Source: Metabacillus arenae (GTDB taxonomy: Bacteria; Bacillota; Bacilli; Bacillales; Bacillaceae). From it: a stretch of DNA of 64,000 nucleotides. The notes beneath the pieces were generated by a model, which worked only from the letters and a program-made list of their open reading frames with translations, ran no database searches and was not told the DNA's origin. This document shows positions 34,686 to 43,130 of the stretch, in pieces; within the stretch, counting starts at the first letter, position 1, and every line of letters begins with the position of its first letter. The position numbers and the translations under genes were made by a program. Location of the stretch: assembly GCF_014773385.1 (NCBI RefSeq), contig NZ_JACXAI010000027.1, forward strand, positions 1 through 64,000. The letters run 5' to 3'.

Positions 34686-35564
34686 CTATCCTTTAATCCC
34701 TGAACTCGCCACACCCTTCACGAAATGATCCTGTGCAAAAAAGTAGACGAGAATCGTCGGCAGGATCGCTGATACAGCTGCAGCCATTAATAGAGCGTAT
34801 TCCGTGTTATAGGAAGTGACAAAATACTGCATACCAAGCTGTAGTGTATATAGATGGTCAGATGTTAAATAAATTAACGGCCCCAAAAAATCATTCCATG
34901 TATGCATGAACGAAAAAATAACTAGAGTAGCAATTGCAGGCTTTGAAAGCGGCAGAATAATTTTAAGGTAAATCCCAAATTCACTTAATCCATCAATCCT
35001 CGCAGCTTCAATCAACTCATCCGGAATTGATAAGAAAAACTGCCGGAACAAAAATACACCAAAAGGATTAAAAGCTCCAAGCAGGATCAAAGACCAATGG
35101 GAATTCACAAGGCCCAATTCTTTCATCATCATAAACTGAGGAATCATCATCACTTGATATGGAATCATCATCGTTGTTAAATATAGAAAAAACAACTTAT
35201 CGCGTTCAGGGAACTTGATTTTTGAAAAAGCATACCCTGCAAGTGAACTTGTAATCACGAGCAAAATGGTGGTAAAGACGGCAATTTTAATGGTATTTAA
35301 GTAATACAAATGAAAAGGATACCTTGTCCATACTTCTGTATAGTTGCTCCAATAAAAAACTTCAGGGATCCATTTGATCGGAAAACCAAAAATTTCAGAT
35401 TCAGCTTTCAAAGAAGCAGACAGCATCCAAACAAAAGGCAAAACCATTAGGATGGAAGCGATAATGATGAGAAAATATTTTAAAAAGATGAGAAAATAGG
35501 ATTTATTTTTATTTTTCTTTGTTTCTTGAAGATAAACTGGCGTACTTTTTGTGGTGATTTCCAT
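34686..35564 (-). CDS. ABC sugar permease, MalG-type (CUT1)
   Basis: The 292-residue membrane protein has six TM helices and the EAA loop ELIEAARIDGLSEFGIYLKIILPLSKP that docks the ATPase. It is one of the two permeases of a CUT1 importer; the other lies 36 bases upstream. No ATPase gene is present in the locus, which is usual because a shared MsmX-like ATPase often serves such systems in Bacilli. AAAGGAG precedes the ATG at 35564. The substrate, inferred from the following GH88 gene, is an unsaturated uronic-acid oligosaccharide. Confidence 0.9.
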   Translation of the reverse strand: MEITTKSTPVYLQETKKNKNKSYFLIFLKYFLIIIASILMVLPFVWMLSASLKAESEIFGFPIKWIPEVFYWSNYTEVWTRYPFHLYYLNTIKIAVFTTILLVITSSLAGYAFSKIKFPERDKLFFLYLTTMMIPYQVMMIPQFMMMKELGLVNSHWSLILLGAFNPFGVFLFRQFFLSIPDELIEAARIDGLSEFGIYLKIILPLSKPAIATLVIFSFMHTWNDFLGPLIYLTSDHLYTLQLGMQYFVTSYNTEYALLMAAAVSAILPTILVYFFAQDHFVKGVASSGIKG

Positions 35565-35600
35565 TGATCGATCTCCTTTCTAAAGGTTTGCTTTACTTGC

Positions 35601-36497
35601 TTAATAGTTCACCCATTTTTTCTGTCCTCTGAATTGAATAAAGGAGAACACCATGATTAATAGGAACAAGATATAAGCCATCGCTGAGGCGTACCCGTAT
35701 TCATATTGTTTAAATGCGACATTATAGATGTCGTAAACAAGTACACTTGTCGACCGGCCCGGTCCCCCTTCGGTTAGTACATAGATGAGGTCAAACACCT
35801 TAAACGAGTTAATAACGCCAATAACCATTGTAAAGAAGATAATTGGCGATAATGTTGGAATTGTGATATAAAAAAACTTTCTAATCGGACCTGCACCATC
35901 CAGCTCCGCGGCTTCATACAAGTAATCCGGAATATTTTGCAGTCCTGCTAAATAGAGAACCATGTAATAGCCAATGGAATGCCAAATGTAAACAATGGAG
36001 ACGGAGAAAAGGGCCCATTGAGGAGAAGATAGCCACTCTGGAGGACTAGTGAATCCAAAGCTCATTAATGCTTTATTAATCGGTCCCATTGTCGGGTTAA
36101 AAATCAGCTGCCAAACAGCTGCGACGGCAATTGTTGCCGTTACGTACGGCAGGAAAATGGCCGTTCTGAATACTTTGACAAACCGGACTCCTCGATTAAG
36201 AAGAGATGCACAAAGTAAAGAAAGAAATAAAGTAACCGGTACAGAGATCAGTGTAAATAAAATACTATTTATAAATGAAATGATGAAATTAGTATCACTA
36301 AGCAAAGCGATATAATTATCAAGAAAAACAAATTCAATTTGCCCAAACCCGTTCCAAGACGTAAAGCTCATTAAAAACGAAGCAATGACCGGAAATAAAA
36401 TAAAACAGAAAAATCCGAGAATGCTTGGCAATAAGAAGGTATAAGCAATGATTCGATTCCTCTTAATAAGAGGAGAGCTTTTTTGAACTCTCGGCAT
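35601..36497 (-). CDS. ABC sugar permease, MalF-type (CUT1)
   Basis: The 298-residue permease has six TM helices, with LPSILGFFCFILFPVIASFL as the first, and an EAA loop, YLYEAAELDGAGPIRKFFYITIP. It pairs with the MalG-type protein downstream. ATG 36497 has GGGAGTG upstream; three further in-frame codons do not. A hairpin with a T run lies between this gene and the upstream binding-protein gene, so it should be made in smaller amounts than the binding protein. Confidence 0.9.
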   Translation of the reverse strand: MPRVQKSSPLIKRNRIIAYTFLLPSILGFFCFILFPVIASFLMSFTSWNGFGQIEFVFLDNYIALLSDTNFIISFINSILFTLISVPVTLFLSLLCASLLNRGVRFVKVFRTAIFLPYVTATIAVAAVWQLIFNPTMGPINKALMSFGFTSPPEWLSSPQWALFSVSIVYIWHSIGYYMVLYLAGLQNIPDYLYEAAELDGAGPIRKFFYITIPTLSPIIFFTMVIGVINSFKVFDLIYVLTEGGPGRSTSVLVYDIYNVAFKQYEYGYASAMAYILFLLIMVFSFIQFRGQKKWVNY

Positions 36498-36529
36498 GAA
36501 TAACACTCCCTATCGTTAACATTGGCAGG

Positions 36530-36570
36530 AAAAAGGCATCTTCAGCTCATGCAAGCATGGAACGATGCCT
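36530..36570 (-). terminator. Attenuating hairpin between binding protein and permease genes
   Basis: On the minus strand AGGCATC (36564-36570 complement) pairs with GATGCCT (36534-36540 complement) and is followed by TTTTT. It sits in a 265-bp gap inside the operon and can reduce read-through into the permeases. Confidence 0.55.
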
Positions 36571-36762
36571 CCCCGATTACAAGAATCTTTTTTTCAAAAA
36601 CAGGAAAACTGTTTGTGTCGCCTTTTACATATTCCTTTTAAACTTTTTTAGAGTCAGCAACTAAAAACAACGAGTGCTGTTTCTAATTACTCAGTCTCAC
36701 ATTTGACCACTTACCTCATGGCAATGTCTTAACTTGCGAAGTGGCAGTCTATCACGAAGAGA

Positions 36763-38067
36763 TTATTTTCCTACTTCGTATTTGCCGTCATATTTACTAG
36801 CCCACTCATCTTTCACACGTTTTTCAATGTTATCAATTGCCTTGTCAACCGACTGTTCTCCTAAGAGGGCGAGTTCCCCTTCTTCCTGATAAATCTGTGA
36901 CAACACAATGCTTCTGACACCAGGAATCATTGGATACTCAGGGTATTCTTTAGTTTCAAAGAAGTAATGAGCATTTTCAGGTTTTAAGGATCCATCTCCT
37001 GCATATGCTTTTTTCACTTCTTCATCCATGTACCCTGTCAAATAACCATCAGATGCAAATTTAACTGCTCCTTCTTTTCCAGTAATATAGCTTAGGAATT
37101 CAAATGCTTCGTCCTTCGCTTTACTATTTTTGTTCAAAATCAAAGATACCGGCAAAGCAAGGGAAGTGTTTTTTGCAACTCCTTCAGGGTGAGGAATCGG
37201 TACAACATCCCAATCGAAAGAAATTTTCCCTTCTTCTTCAGCTTGTCTGAGCTGGACAACATGCCAGTCACCAATTAAATTCATGGCTACATTCCCTTTT
37301 TGGAATGCCGCATTATAGTGAGCCCCTGTTGAAACCTGTTCAGACCATTTCATAATAGAACCGTCTTTTTCAAGATCAATCCGGTATTGAAGGGCGTCTT
37401 TAAAAGGCGATAAATCTTTATCGACAATCGTTGATCCATTTTGAACTGCTTGCATGTACCAAGTTTGCGGCCATTGCTGTATATATGCACCGTAAACCTT
37501 ATTCTCCCCTTGTCCGCTTGTCATTTTCTTGGCAAGCTCGCGGAAGTCGGCCCATGTCATATCATCACTTGGATACTCAATCCCTTTTTCATCAAATAGA
37601 TCTTTATTGTAGTACAGCATCCAATTCGATTTACGATAAGGCAGGCCGACAACATCACCATTTACTTTCATGGCATCATACATCGGTCCAAATCCTGAAA
37701 TATCTATACTTGATTCTTTAATTCTGTCATTCAGCGGCTCTGCAATCCCAGTATCAACCAAGGAATCAATTTGTCCTGCTACAAGATCATAGCCTTCTCC
37801 GCTTGAGAGCTGCAGGCGGACTTTCTCATAGTATTGTTCCATTGGAAAGGAATCAAATTTGATGTTAATGTTCGGATTTTTTTCCTTGAAATCCTCATAT
37901 ACTTTTTCAAATGTTGGCAGGTCAGCAGGGAAAACTGCTACCTTTAAATCGACTGATCCAGACCCAGATTTTTCTTCTTGTTCTGTTGTTCCAGTTGACT
38001 GATTACAAGCAGATAGGACTCCAATCAATAAAAATAATGCGAAAAAACAGGCAAAAAACTTTTTCAT
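36763..38067 (-). CDS. ABC sugar-binding lipoprotein (CUT1)
   Basis: The 434-residue binding protein has a lipoprotein signal with lipobox VLSAC (Cys21). The two-lobed type-1 fold follows: VAVFPADLPTFEKVYEDFKE, then GYDLVAGQIDSLVDTG, GLPYRKSNWMLYYNKDLFDE, and the hinge-side GNVAMNLIGDWHVVQL. It captures the oligosaccharide outside the cell and feeds the MalF/MalG pair. The start ATG 38067 follows AAGGGGGATGG; the frame opens 17 codons earlier. It is the first gene of the operon and is divergent from the sensor kinase, so the 38.07-38.18 kb gap holds both promoters. Confidence 0.9.
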   Translation of the reverse strand: MKKFFACFFALFLLIGVLSACNQSTGTTEQEEKSGSGSVDLKVAVFPADLPTFEKVYEDFKEKNPNINIKFDSFPMEQYYEKVRLQLSSGEGYDLVAGQIDSLVDTGIAEPLNDRIKESSIDISGFGPMYDAMKVNGDVVGLPYRKSNWMLYYNKDLFDEKGIEYPSDDMTWADFRELAKKMTSGQGENKVYGAYIQQWPQTWYMQAVQNGSTIVDKDLSPFKDALQYRIDLEKDGSIMKWSEQVSTGAHYNAAFQKGNVAMNLIGDWHVVQLRQAEEEGKISFDWDVVPIPHPEGVAKNTSLALPVSLILNKNSKAKDEAFEFLSYITGKEGAVKFASDGYLTGYMDEEVKKAYAGDGSLKPENAHYFFETKEYPEYPMIPGVRSIVLSQIYQEEGELALLGEQSVDKAIDNIEKRVKDEWASKYDGKYEVGK

Positions 38068-38183
38068 TTTTCCATCCCCCTTTTTAGTAAAGCCTGTATA
38101 ATATGATTGTAAGTGCATTCATAGAATGATATAAGTCGAAAGTTTTATACCCCCTTTTTTAGATTTTTCTGAATTTTCATGAG

Positions 38184-39704
38184 GTGATAGCGATTATTTT
38201 TTTCTCAGTTGTTCTATTATTCTTATTTTTATCCGTTTTTTTCACCTATAAAAAAATTAATAGTCTCTCAGTTTGTTTTGTAAATGGTATAATCTTAGGA
38301 TTAATAATGTCCTATATTGCGTTTATCCTCTATCTAAGTAAATTTAATTACTACTATAACCTAGTTAACCCGTTCTTTGATATCAGCCCCGGTACCTGGA
38401 ATAATCTTGTCGTTCTTAATTTGCACCCTGAAACAATTATCCGCTTATTAAATGGAGGAGTTATTCTATTTCTTTTTTCCTTTATCAGCTTTGTGATTTC
38501 GTTTACGACCAGCCGAAAGAAAACGAAAAAAACAATCCATTGGATTATTTTCTTTGGGACGATTTTCTTATTACAGTTTTTATATTACGATCCGGCAATG
38601 AACCTGTTTTTGCAGGACTACACCTTTGAAACCGGCTCAATCACAGCTTATCAAACATTCAGCCAAATAGGTGATATCTTTTTTCAATTTTATAATGCCT
38701 GCTGTCTTCTCATCGGGCTATTGTTAATGGTCTTTTACTATTTCCGCTACTCCCATATCCGTTTCATGCGAAATTATACGTTGTTTAGCCTCCTTAGCTT
38801 GCTGCCTCTAGCAATTATTCATTATTTGCTGTTTTCATGGGCGCCGGAAAATTTAGTGAAAACCACTTACAGCATGCAATTTCGTAACTATTTGCAGCCA
38901 GACTTTAAGCTGTATCTGGTTGAACTGCAGCTTTTCCCTTTTGTCACTTTGCTCTCTTTAGGATTTATGATCTTTAATGTTTACAAATATAATTCGATTG
39001 AAAGCTATCATCGTGATTTAAATGTCCTTATCAACCGGAAAATTGACACAGCATCTCTTGGCATTCGTGCATTCACTCACTCTGTCAAAAATCATTTGCT
39101 GGCCATCCAATCTGAAACTGAATTCCTGTATGATCGCTTCAAAGATGACGAAGAAGCTCTATATAGTTTGTCACTTATTCAATCTTCATGTGAACAATCG
39201 TTTCAAAGCATCAATCATTCAGCCGAGATGCTAAAACATATTACCTTAAACATGAAACCCTCTTTGCTGGATGTACCTGTTGAAAAAGCGATTAAGGGTT
39301 TTCAGCCTTTAAAGAAAAACATTCGAATCTATTTAGAAAAGCCTCAAAAATCTATTAAAGTCTATCTGGATGAAAAGCTTATAATTGAAGTCATTCATAA
39401 CATGATAAAAAATTCGATTGAAGCAATTGGAGACAGGAATGGAGCCATTTATCTCGAAATAAAACAAGTAGATGACTGGGGAGTTCTATCTATTACAGAT
39501 GACGGTCCCGGGATTGAAACCGAAAATCTTAATGAAGTCTTTACTCCTTTTTATTCAACTAAATCACCTGTCACCAATTGGGGAATCGGCCTTTCATTTT
39601 GCCACAAGATCATTACTGCTCATGATGGAAAAGTCGAGATTAATAGTCAAAAAGGAAAGGGAACTCAAATTAACATATTTTTTCCGCTTCCTTTTATTGA
39701 ATAA
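38184..39704 (+). CDS. Multi-TM sensor histidine kinase
   Basis: The 506-residue kinase has an N-terminal membrane domain with about eight TM helices (residues 1-270). A phospho-acceptor helix follows with AFTHSVKNHLLAIQSE, in which the H-x3-K/N-H spacing resembles the NatK/Spo0B-like group rather than classic HisKA. The ATPase domain has VIHNMIKNSIEAIGD, ITDDGPGIE and WGIGLSFCHKIITAHDGK. The start is uncertain: GTG 38184 is the only standard codon, but GAGGTGATAG overlaps it. It is divergent from the sugar ABC operon and cotranscribed with the NarL-type regulator, so it probably senses that sugar or the loading of its importer. Confidence 0.85.
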   Translation: MIAIIFFSVVLLFLFLSVFFTYKKINSLSVCFVNGIILGLIMSYIAFILYLSKFNYYYNLVNPFFDISPGTWNNLVVLNLHPETIIRLLNGGVILFLFSFISFVISFTTSRKKTKKTIHWIIFFGTIFLLQFLYYDPAMNLFLQDYTFETGSITAYQTFSQIGDIFFQFYNACCLLIGLLLMVFYYFRYSHIRFMRNYTLFSLLSLLPLAIIHYLLFSWAPENLVKTTYSMQFRNYLQPDFKLYLVELQLFPFVTLLSLGFMIFNVYKYNSIESYHRDLNVLINRKIDTASLGIRAFTHSVKNHLLAIQSETEFLYDRFKDDEEALYSLSLIQSSCEQSFQSINHSAEMLKHITLNMKPSLLDVPVEKAIKGFQPLKKNIRIYLEKPQKSIKVYLDEKLIIEVIHNMIKNSIEAIGDRNGAIYLEIKQVDDWGVLSITDDGPGIETENLNEVFTPFYSTKSPVTNWGIGLSFCHKIITAHDGKVEINSQKGKGTQINIFFPLPFIE

Positions 39705-39737
39705 ATATCTTTTTTAAAATTTTTTAGGAGGAGAGTT

Positions 39738-40421
39738 ATGGAACCTATACGAATCTTGATTGTTGATGACATGGAAGCCCATCGCCGCCGGCTCGAACGC
39801 ATCATCAAAACTGAAGAAAGCTTCTCCTTGGTTGCATCTGCTTGCAGCGGCTCCGAAGCAGTGGACCTAGCAATAGCTAATCAACCAGATATCATCCTAA
39901 TGGATATTGAAATGGAGGATCAGCTGGCAGGAATAAAAGCTGCTTCTGCGATTAATCAAAGGCTACCAGAAGCAAAAATCATTATCCTGACGATTCACCA
40001 GGATAGTAATATTATTTTTGCCGCTTTTCAAACCGGGATCGTCGATTATGTTATGAAATCCAGTAAACAAGAAGAGATTATTGATGCGATCTATGCAGCT
40101 TACAACAATCGCTCTCCTATTCGGCCTGTTATTGCTGAAAAAATAAGGCATGAATTTGCCAGGATCAAGCGGGCAGAAGATAACTTCCCTCATATCTTTA
40201 AAATCATGACCACCTTAACACCTTCAGAAATAGAGATATTAAGATTGCTATGCGGAGGAAAAAAACGCAAGGAAATTGCAAAAGAAAGAAGCGTTGAGCT
40301 CGAAACCATCAAAAAACAAATTACCAATATTTTAAAAAAGTTTGATAAAAAAAGTACTCGCGAAGTCGTCCGAACAATTAAAGAACTGGGAATCTTTGAA
40401 ATGATCAATCAAATATCTTAA
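39738..40421 (+). CDS. NarL/LuxR-family response regulator
   Basis: The 227-residue regulator has a receiver with LIVDDMEAHRRR, phospho-acceptor Asp in DIILMDIEMED and Lys in VDYVMKSSKQEE. A LuxR-type helix-turn-helix follows (LTPSEIEILRLLCGGKKRKE, VELETIKKQITNIL). AGGAGGAG precedes the ATG, and the gene follows the kinase by 33 bases. Carbohydrate ABC operons in Bacilli are more often controlled by AraC-type regulators such as YesN, so a NarL-type regulator here is unusual. Confidence 0.9.
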   Translation: MEPIRILIVDDMEAHRRRLERIIKTEESFSLVASACSGSEAVDLAIANQPDIILMDIEMEDQLAGIKAASAINQRLPEAKIIILTIHQDSNIIFAAFQTGIVDYVMKSSKQEEIIDAIYAAYNNRSPIRPVIAEKIRHEFARIKRAEDNFPHIFKIMTTLTPSEIEILRLLCGGKKRKEIAKERSVELETIKKQITNILKKFDKKSTREVVRTIKELGIFEMINQIS

Positions 40422-40543
40422 AAGAAAAACACTGCGTGACTTTCTAGAGATCAGAGATGATTTGATGATATCAGCGAACGATCTTATTTCACCATCTTAT
40501 ATCCATTTAGCTCTTAAATGAACTTATACATTTTATTCTCCTA

Positions 40544-40580
40544 AAGAAAGGCTTCGCTGATTGGCGCAGCCTTTCTTTAA
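40544..40580 (+). terminator. Intrinsic terminator of the two-component operon
   Basis: GAAAGGCTTCGC pairs imperfectly with GGCGCAGCCTTTC, followed by TTTAATT. It lies about 125 bases after the stop codon. Confidence 0.65.
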
Positions 40581-40596
40581 TTGGATGCTTTTGTAC

Positions 40597-40745
40597 AGTA
40601 ATCAGATTAATTGCACGGCTAATGAAATAATTGCGGTAGTATCGGAATATTTGCATCTTTATCCGAGTTTTTGCACCGTTATCTAAATATTTGCACTGTT
40701 ATCCGATTAATCGCCCCGATACTGAATTAATTGCCTACAATAGTG
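40597..40745. repeat. Seven-unit 20-bp tandem array, TTGCAC family
   Basis: Cores begin at 40611 (TTGCAC), 40631 (TTGCGG), 40651 (TTGCAT), 40671 (TTGCAC), 40691 (TTGCAC), 40711 (TCGCCC) and 40731 (TTGCCT): seven copies, each exactly 20 bp apart. A consensus unit is GTTATCCGAATAATTGCACC. Bases between the cores vary but keep an AT-rich ATTAATTGC approach. Short frames across it show no protein-like composition. Confidence 0.9.
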
Positions 40746-40749
40746 ACAA

Positions 40750-40925
40750 AGGTGCGGACTCACCATACTCTTATTCTGATGTTTCAACAAATAGCGCAGG
40801 GAGCCCGCCTATCGGCGACAAGCACTTGGACGAACGGTCAAGAAGGTTGTTCGTTAATCTTCTTGACGATTGGCTTGTGACCTCAGACGGGCTAATCGCT
40901 GGACAACGACAACCTTCTTTTTCCA
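40750..40925. repeat. GC-richer element with long inverted ends
   Basis: This segment is markedly richer in G and C than its surroundings. AGAAGGTTGT near 40841 is inverted as ACAACCTTCT near 40911, enclosing about 60 bases. It contains GCCTATCGGCGACAAGC, similar in style to the CGACAAGC-containing dispersed repeats known in Bacillus genomes. It lies just outside the 3' end of the DUF3231 gene, where it can also act as a terminator. Confidence 0.4.
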
Positions 40926-40926
40926 C

Positions 40927-41892
40927 TTATTGGGGAGGCTGTTCCATCCATCCATTTTCAATCATAATTTTTGCTCCTTCTTTTGCAAATGAAAAAATAT
41001 CGTTTGCCATGTTTAACATTTTTAAAGGCAAGTCCGGACGTAAAGTAAATGAAGTGCCCAGTGCGTTACTTGTTAAACTAAAATTACTGAATAAATTAAT
41101 TAAATACATCATTAATTTATCAGAAAAAGGTGGTTGAGAAGAATCCAATGGGACACCAAAAGATTCTCCCGGAATTTTTAAATCACTTTTAATCATTAAC
41201 TCATTAAAGACCATCAAAATTTGTTTTGATAATTCTTTTCCTTTTATAAAGTATTTTTTTACCTCTTCATTTTCTGCCACTTGAGCAAAGCCTGAAATCA
41301 TTTGCATGCCAAATGAATTATTTTCAATCCCATGATAAAGTAGTGATATTTCTACCGAGTTCAATTTTCTTTTATTAAATTGGATGCCTGATATATATTT
41401 TTCATGCTTTACATAGGCAGTTTGCTTAGGGAGTGGAATAACAGGAGGACGCACCAAAACCCCTACTTCTAATAATTTTTCTGTGCACATACTATACACT
41501 TTATTGGAATGAGCTGAGGATCTACTTAAAAAATCTGTCATATCACTTCGATAGGCCATACTTAAATGGACAGCATTTAAGGCAATTCCAAGCTTCATTA
41601 CCATTCTTAAGAAGCGAAGATAGGAATAATCATCAAAAAACGCTGGTGCACCTGTCTTTAAGTCTTCGCTCGTAAAGCCGTTTGGAGGAACTGATTGTGC
41701 ATTTCTAAAAATTTTATCAATTTCGTCTACAAATTTCTTCTCAGCCTGGATTGAATATGTGAAAATTTGAACTAAATCCTCTTGGGTCACAACTTCAAGC
41801 ATATGTTTTAAAATTTGAATAAGCATCGTTTTCTTTTCATACGTACTCCATAGGTTTGCAGCCTCAGAGGCCTATAGAGGTGGCAATTGCAA
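40927..41892 (-). pseudogene. DUF3231-family protein with an amber codon at position 7
   Basis: DUF3231 proteins are two-domain helical bundles of about 330 residues common in spore-forming Bacilli, function unknown. From 41871 downward the frame gives the usual N-terminal ASEAANLWSTYEKK and both helical repeats, ending near 40927. A start TTG at 41890-41892, preceded by AGAGGG at good spacing, reads MQLPPL and then meets TAG (41872-41874) directly before ASEAANLW. Family members normally carry a Thr or Ser there. Translation could also restart at ATG 41826 (299 codons), losing the first helix, but no ribosome binding site is present. Confidence 0.7.
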
Positions 41893-41959
41893 AATGATTC
41901 CCTCTTTTCTTGTTTTAGTGATATGACTAGTTTCCCAAAAATTTCATGAATTATGAGGA

Positions 41960-42050
41960 GCAGACAAAAATATAAATTCTTAGATGCGGACAGTAAGCTT
42001 TCAGATAAAGACAGTATTCTCTTGAAATTCCATGGATAAGACAGGGTCTG
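41960..42050. repeat. GACAG-core degenerate repeats
   Basis: GACAG or GACA cores at 41963, 41989, 42010 and 42040 lie in related contexts. Read on the minus strand the units look like TGTCTTTATCT and TGTCCGCATCT. Spacing is 21 to 30 bp, less regular than the 20-bp arrays. It sits upstream of the broken DUF3231 gene. Confidence 0.45.
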
Positions 42051-42210
42051 GATAGTTACCATCATGTATTAGCTCATATCCCACAGTTTCAGTATAAATC
42101 GTGCTACTTTTGTAAGGTGCCTCTCTTTTTCCCTTAAAAGACCTAAACAAATAGGACTATAGGACTTTATCTTTCATACATCCTCCAGAATGAGCTGAGA
42201 ATAAAATAGG

Positions 42211-42243
42211 AAAAGGAGATCCAAACTCGGGATCTCCTTTTCT
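42211..42243 (-). terminator. Intrinsic terminator of the SleB-like gene
   Basis: On the minus strand AAAAGGAGATCC pairs with GGATCTCCTTTT across a short loop, followed by CCTATTTT. It lies about 25 bases after the stop codon. Confidence 0.8.
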
Positions 42244-42265
42244 TCGACAAATATTTTAATATCTT

Positions 42266-42895
42266 TTAATTAGCAAATACATGGCCATTAATAGTAAGAA
42301 GTGGCTGTCTGCTAAATATCCACTTATCAGTTACCAAATCAGGATTATAATAATAAGTTGCGCCCCTGCTTGGATCCCAGTCTTTTATTGCTTCAATGGC
42401 TGCTCTATAGGCTGTTTTATTTGGGGTTAAATAATATTGCCCATCATTTATTGCAGTAAAGGCATTTTTCTGGAAAATGACTTCTGATACAGAGTTAGGA
42501 AATTCATTTGATTCTACTCGGTTCAAAATAACCGAAGCGACTGCAACTTGTCCTTCGAATGACTCTCCTCTAGATTCCCCATATACAACTTTTGCCATCA
42601 TATGTATTTCATTCAATTTTGCCAATGTGGCTGGACCGGCAACACCATCTGCTAACAAACCTGTTTCTAATTGAAATTGTGTTATTGCATAATCAGTTAA
42701 ATCTCCATAATACCCTGTTGGCTCTACTCGTAAATACCCCATCTGATAAAGATGTGACTGTGTTTCATAGACCTCGCCGCCTTCACTGCCTTTTTTGAGG
42801 AGCTCTTGTCCTTTAGTTTTATCAACAAAATAAACATTTCCTGCAGTTAGAACAAGTAGGATTAATATTAGATACTTTGGTAAGCTCTTCAACAT
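42266..42895 (-). CDS. SleB/YkvT-like cell wall hydrolase
   Basis: The 209-residue protein has an N-terminal signal or anchor helix (YLILILLVLTAGNVYFV). A peptidoglycan-binding domain follows (GSEGGEVYETQSHLYQMGYL to DGVAGPATLAKL), then a Hydrolase_2 domain whose catalytic Glu lies in AKVVYGESRGESFEGQVAVA. SleB-type lytic transglycosylases degrade spore cortex during germination. The length is closer to B. subtilis YkvT than to SleB itself. The ATG at 42895 has GAGAGGTGA upstream. There is no ypeB-like partner next to it, which also points to the paralogue. Confidence 0.88.
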   Translation of the reverse strand: MLKSLPKYLILILLVLTAGNVYFVDKTKGQELLKKGSEGGEVYETQSHLYQMGYLRVEPTGYYGDLTDYAITQFQLETGLLADGVAGPATLAKLNEIHMMAKVVYGESRGESFEGQVAVASVILNRVESNEFPNSVSEVIFQKNAFTAINDGQYYLTPNKTAYRAAIEAIKDWDPSRGATYYYNPDLVTDKWIFSRQPLLTINGHVFAN

Positions 42896-43130
42896 ATTCA
42901 CCTCTCCACTTTTACTAATAAAAATAGTATCAAAAGTGAGGAGATTTTTCTTTAGAAAAACGAAAAGATGATTAGAAAAGCCCAGGCTTTAAAAAATTTA
43001 AGGGTATTTTTCCATGTCTTTTAATGATTATTTATACCTTAAGTTGGATAAATGTGCGATTTATGCTGGATAGCATATGAGCTAGTTGGTGAAAAAGACC
43101 TTAACCTTCAATTGATAAAGTAAATAATTA

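Noticed and set aside
40597-40745. CRISPR array
   Set aside because: The step is 20 bp in total, with no constant repeat of 24 bases or more and no unique spacers; no cas genes are near.
40691-41137. 148-codon plus-strand frame
   Set aside because: Runs from the repeat array through the GC-rich element into the antisense of the DUF3231 gene; no ribosome site and no protein-like pattern.
41808-42065. 85-codon minus-strand frame
   Set aside because: Overlaps the 5' end of DUF3231 in another frame and crosses the GACAG repeats; no family resemblance.
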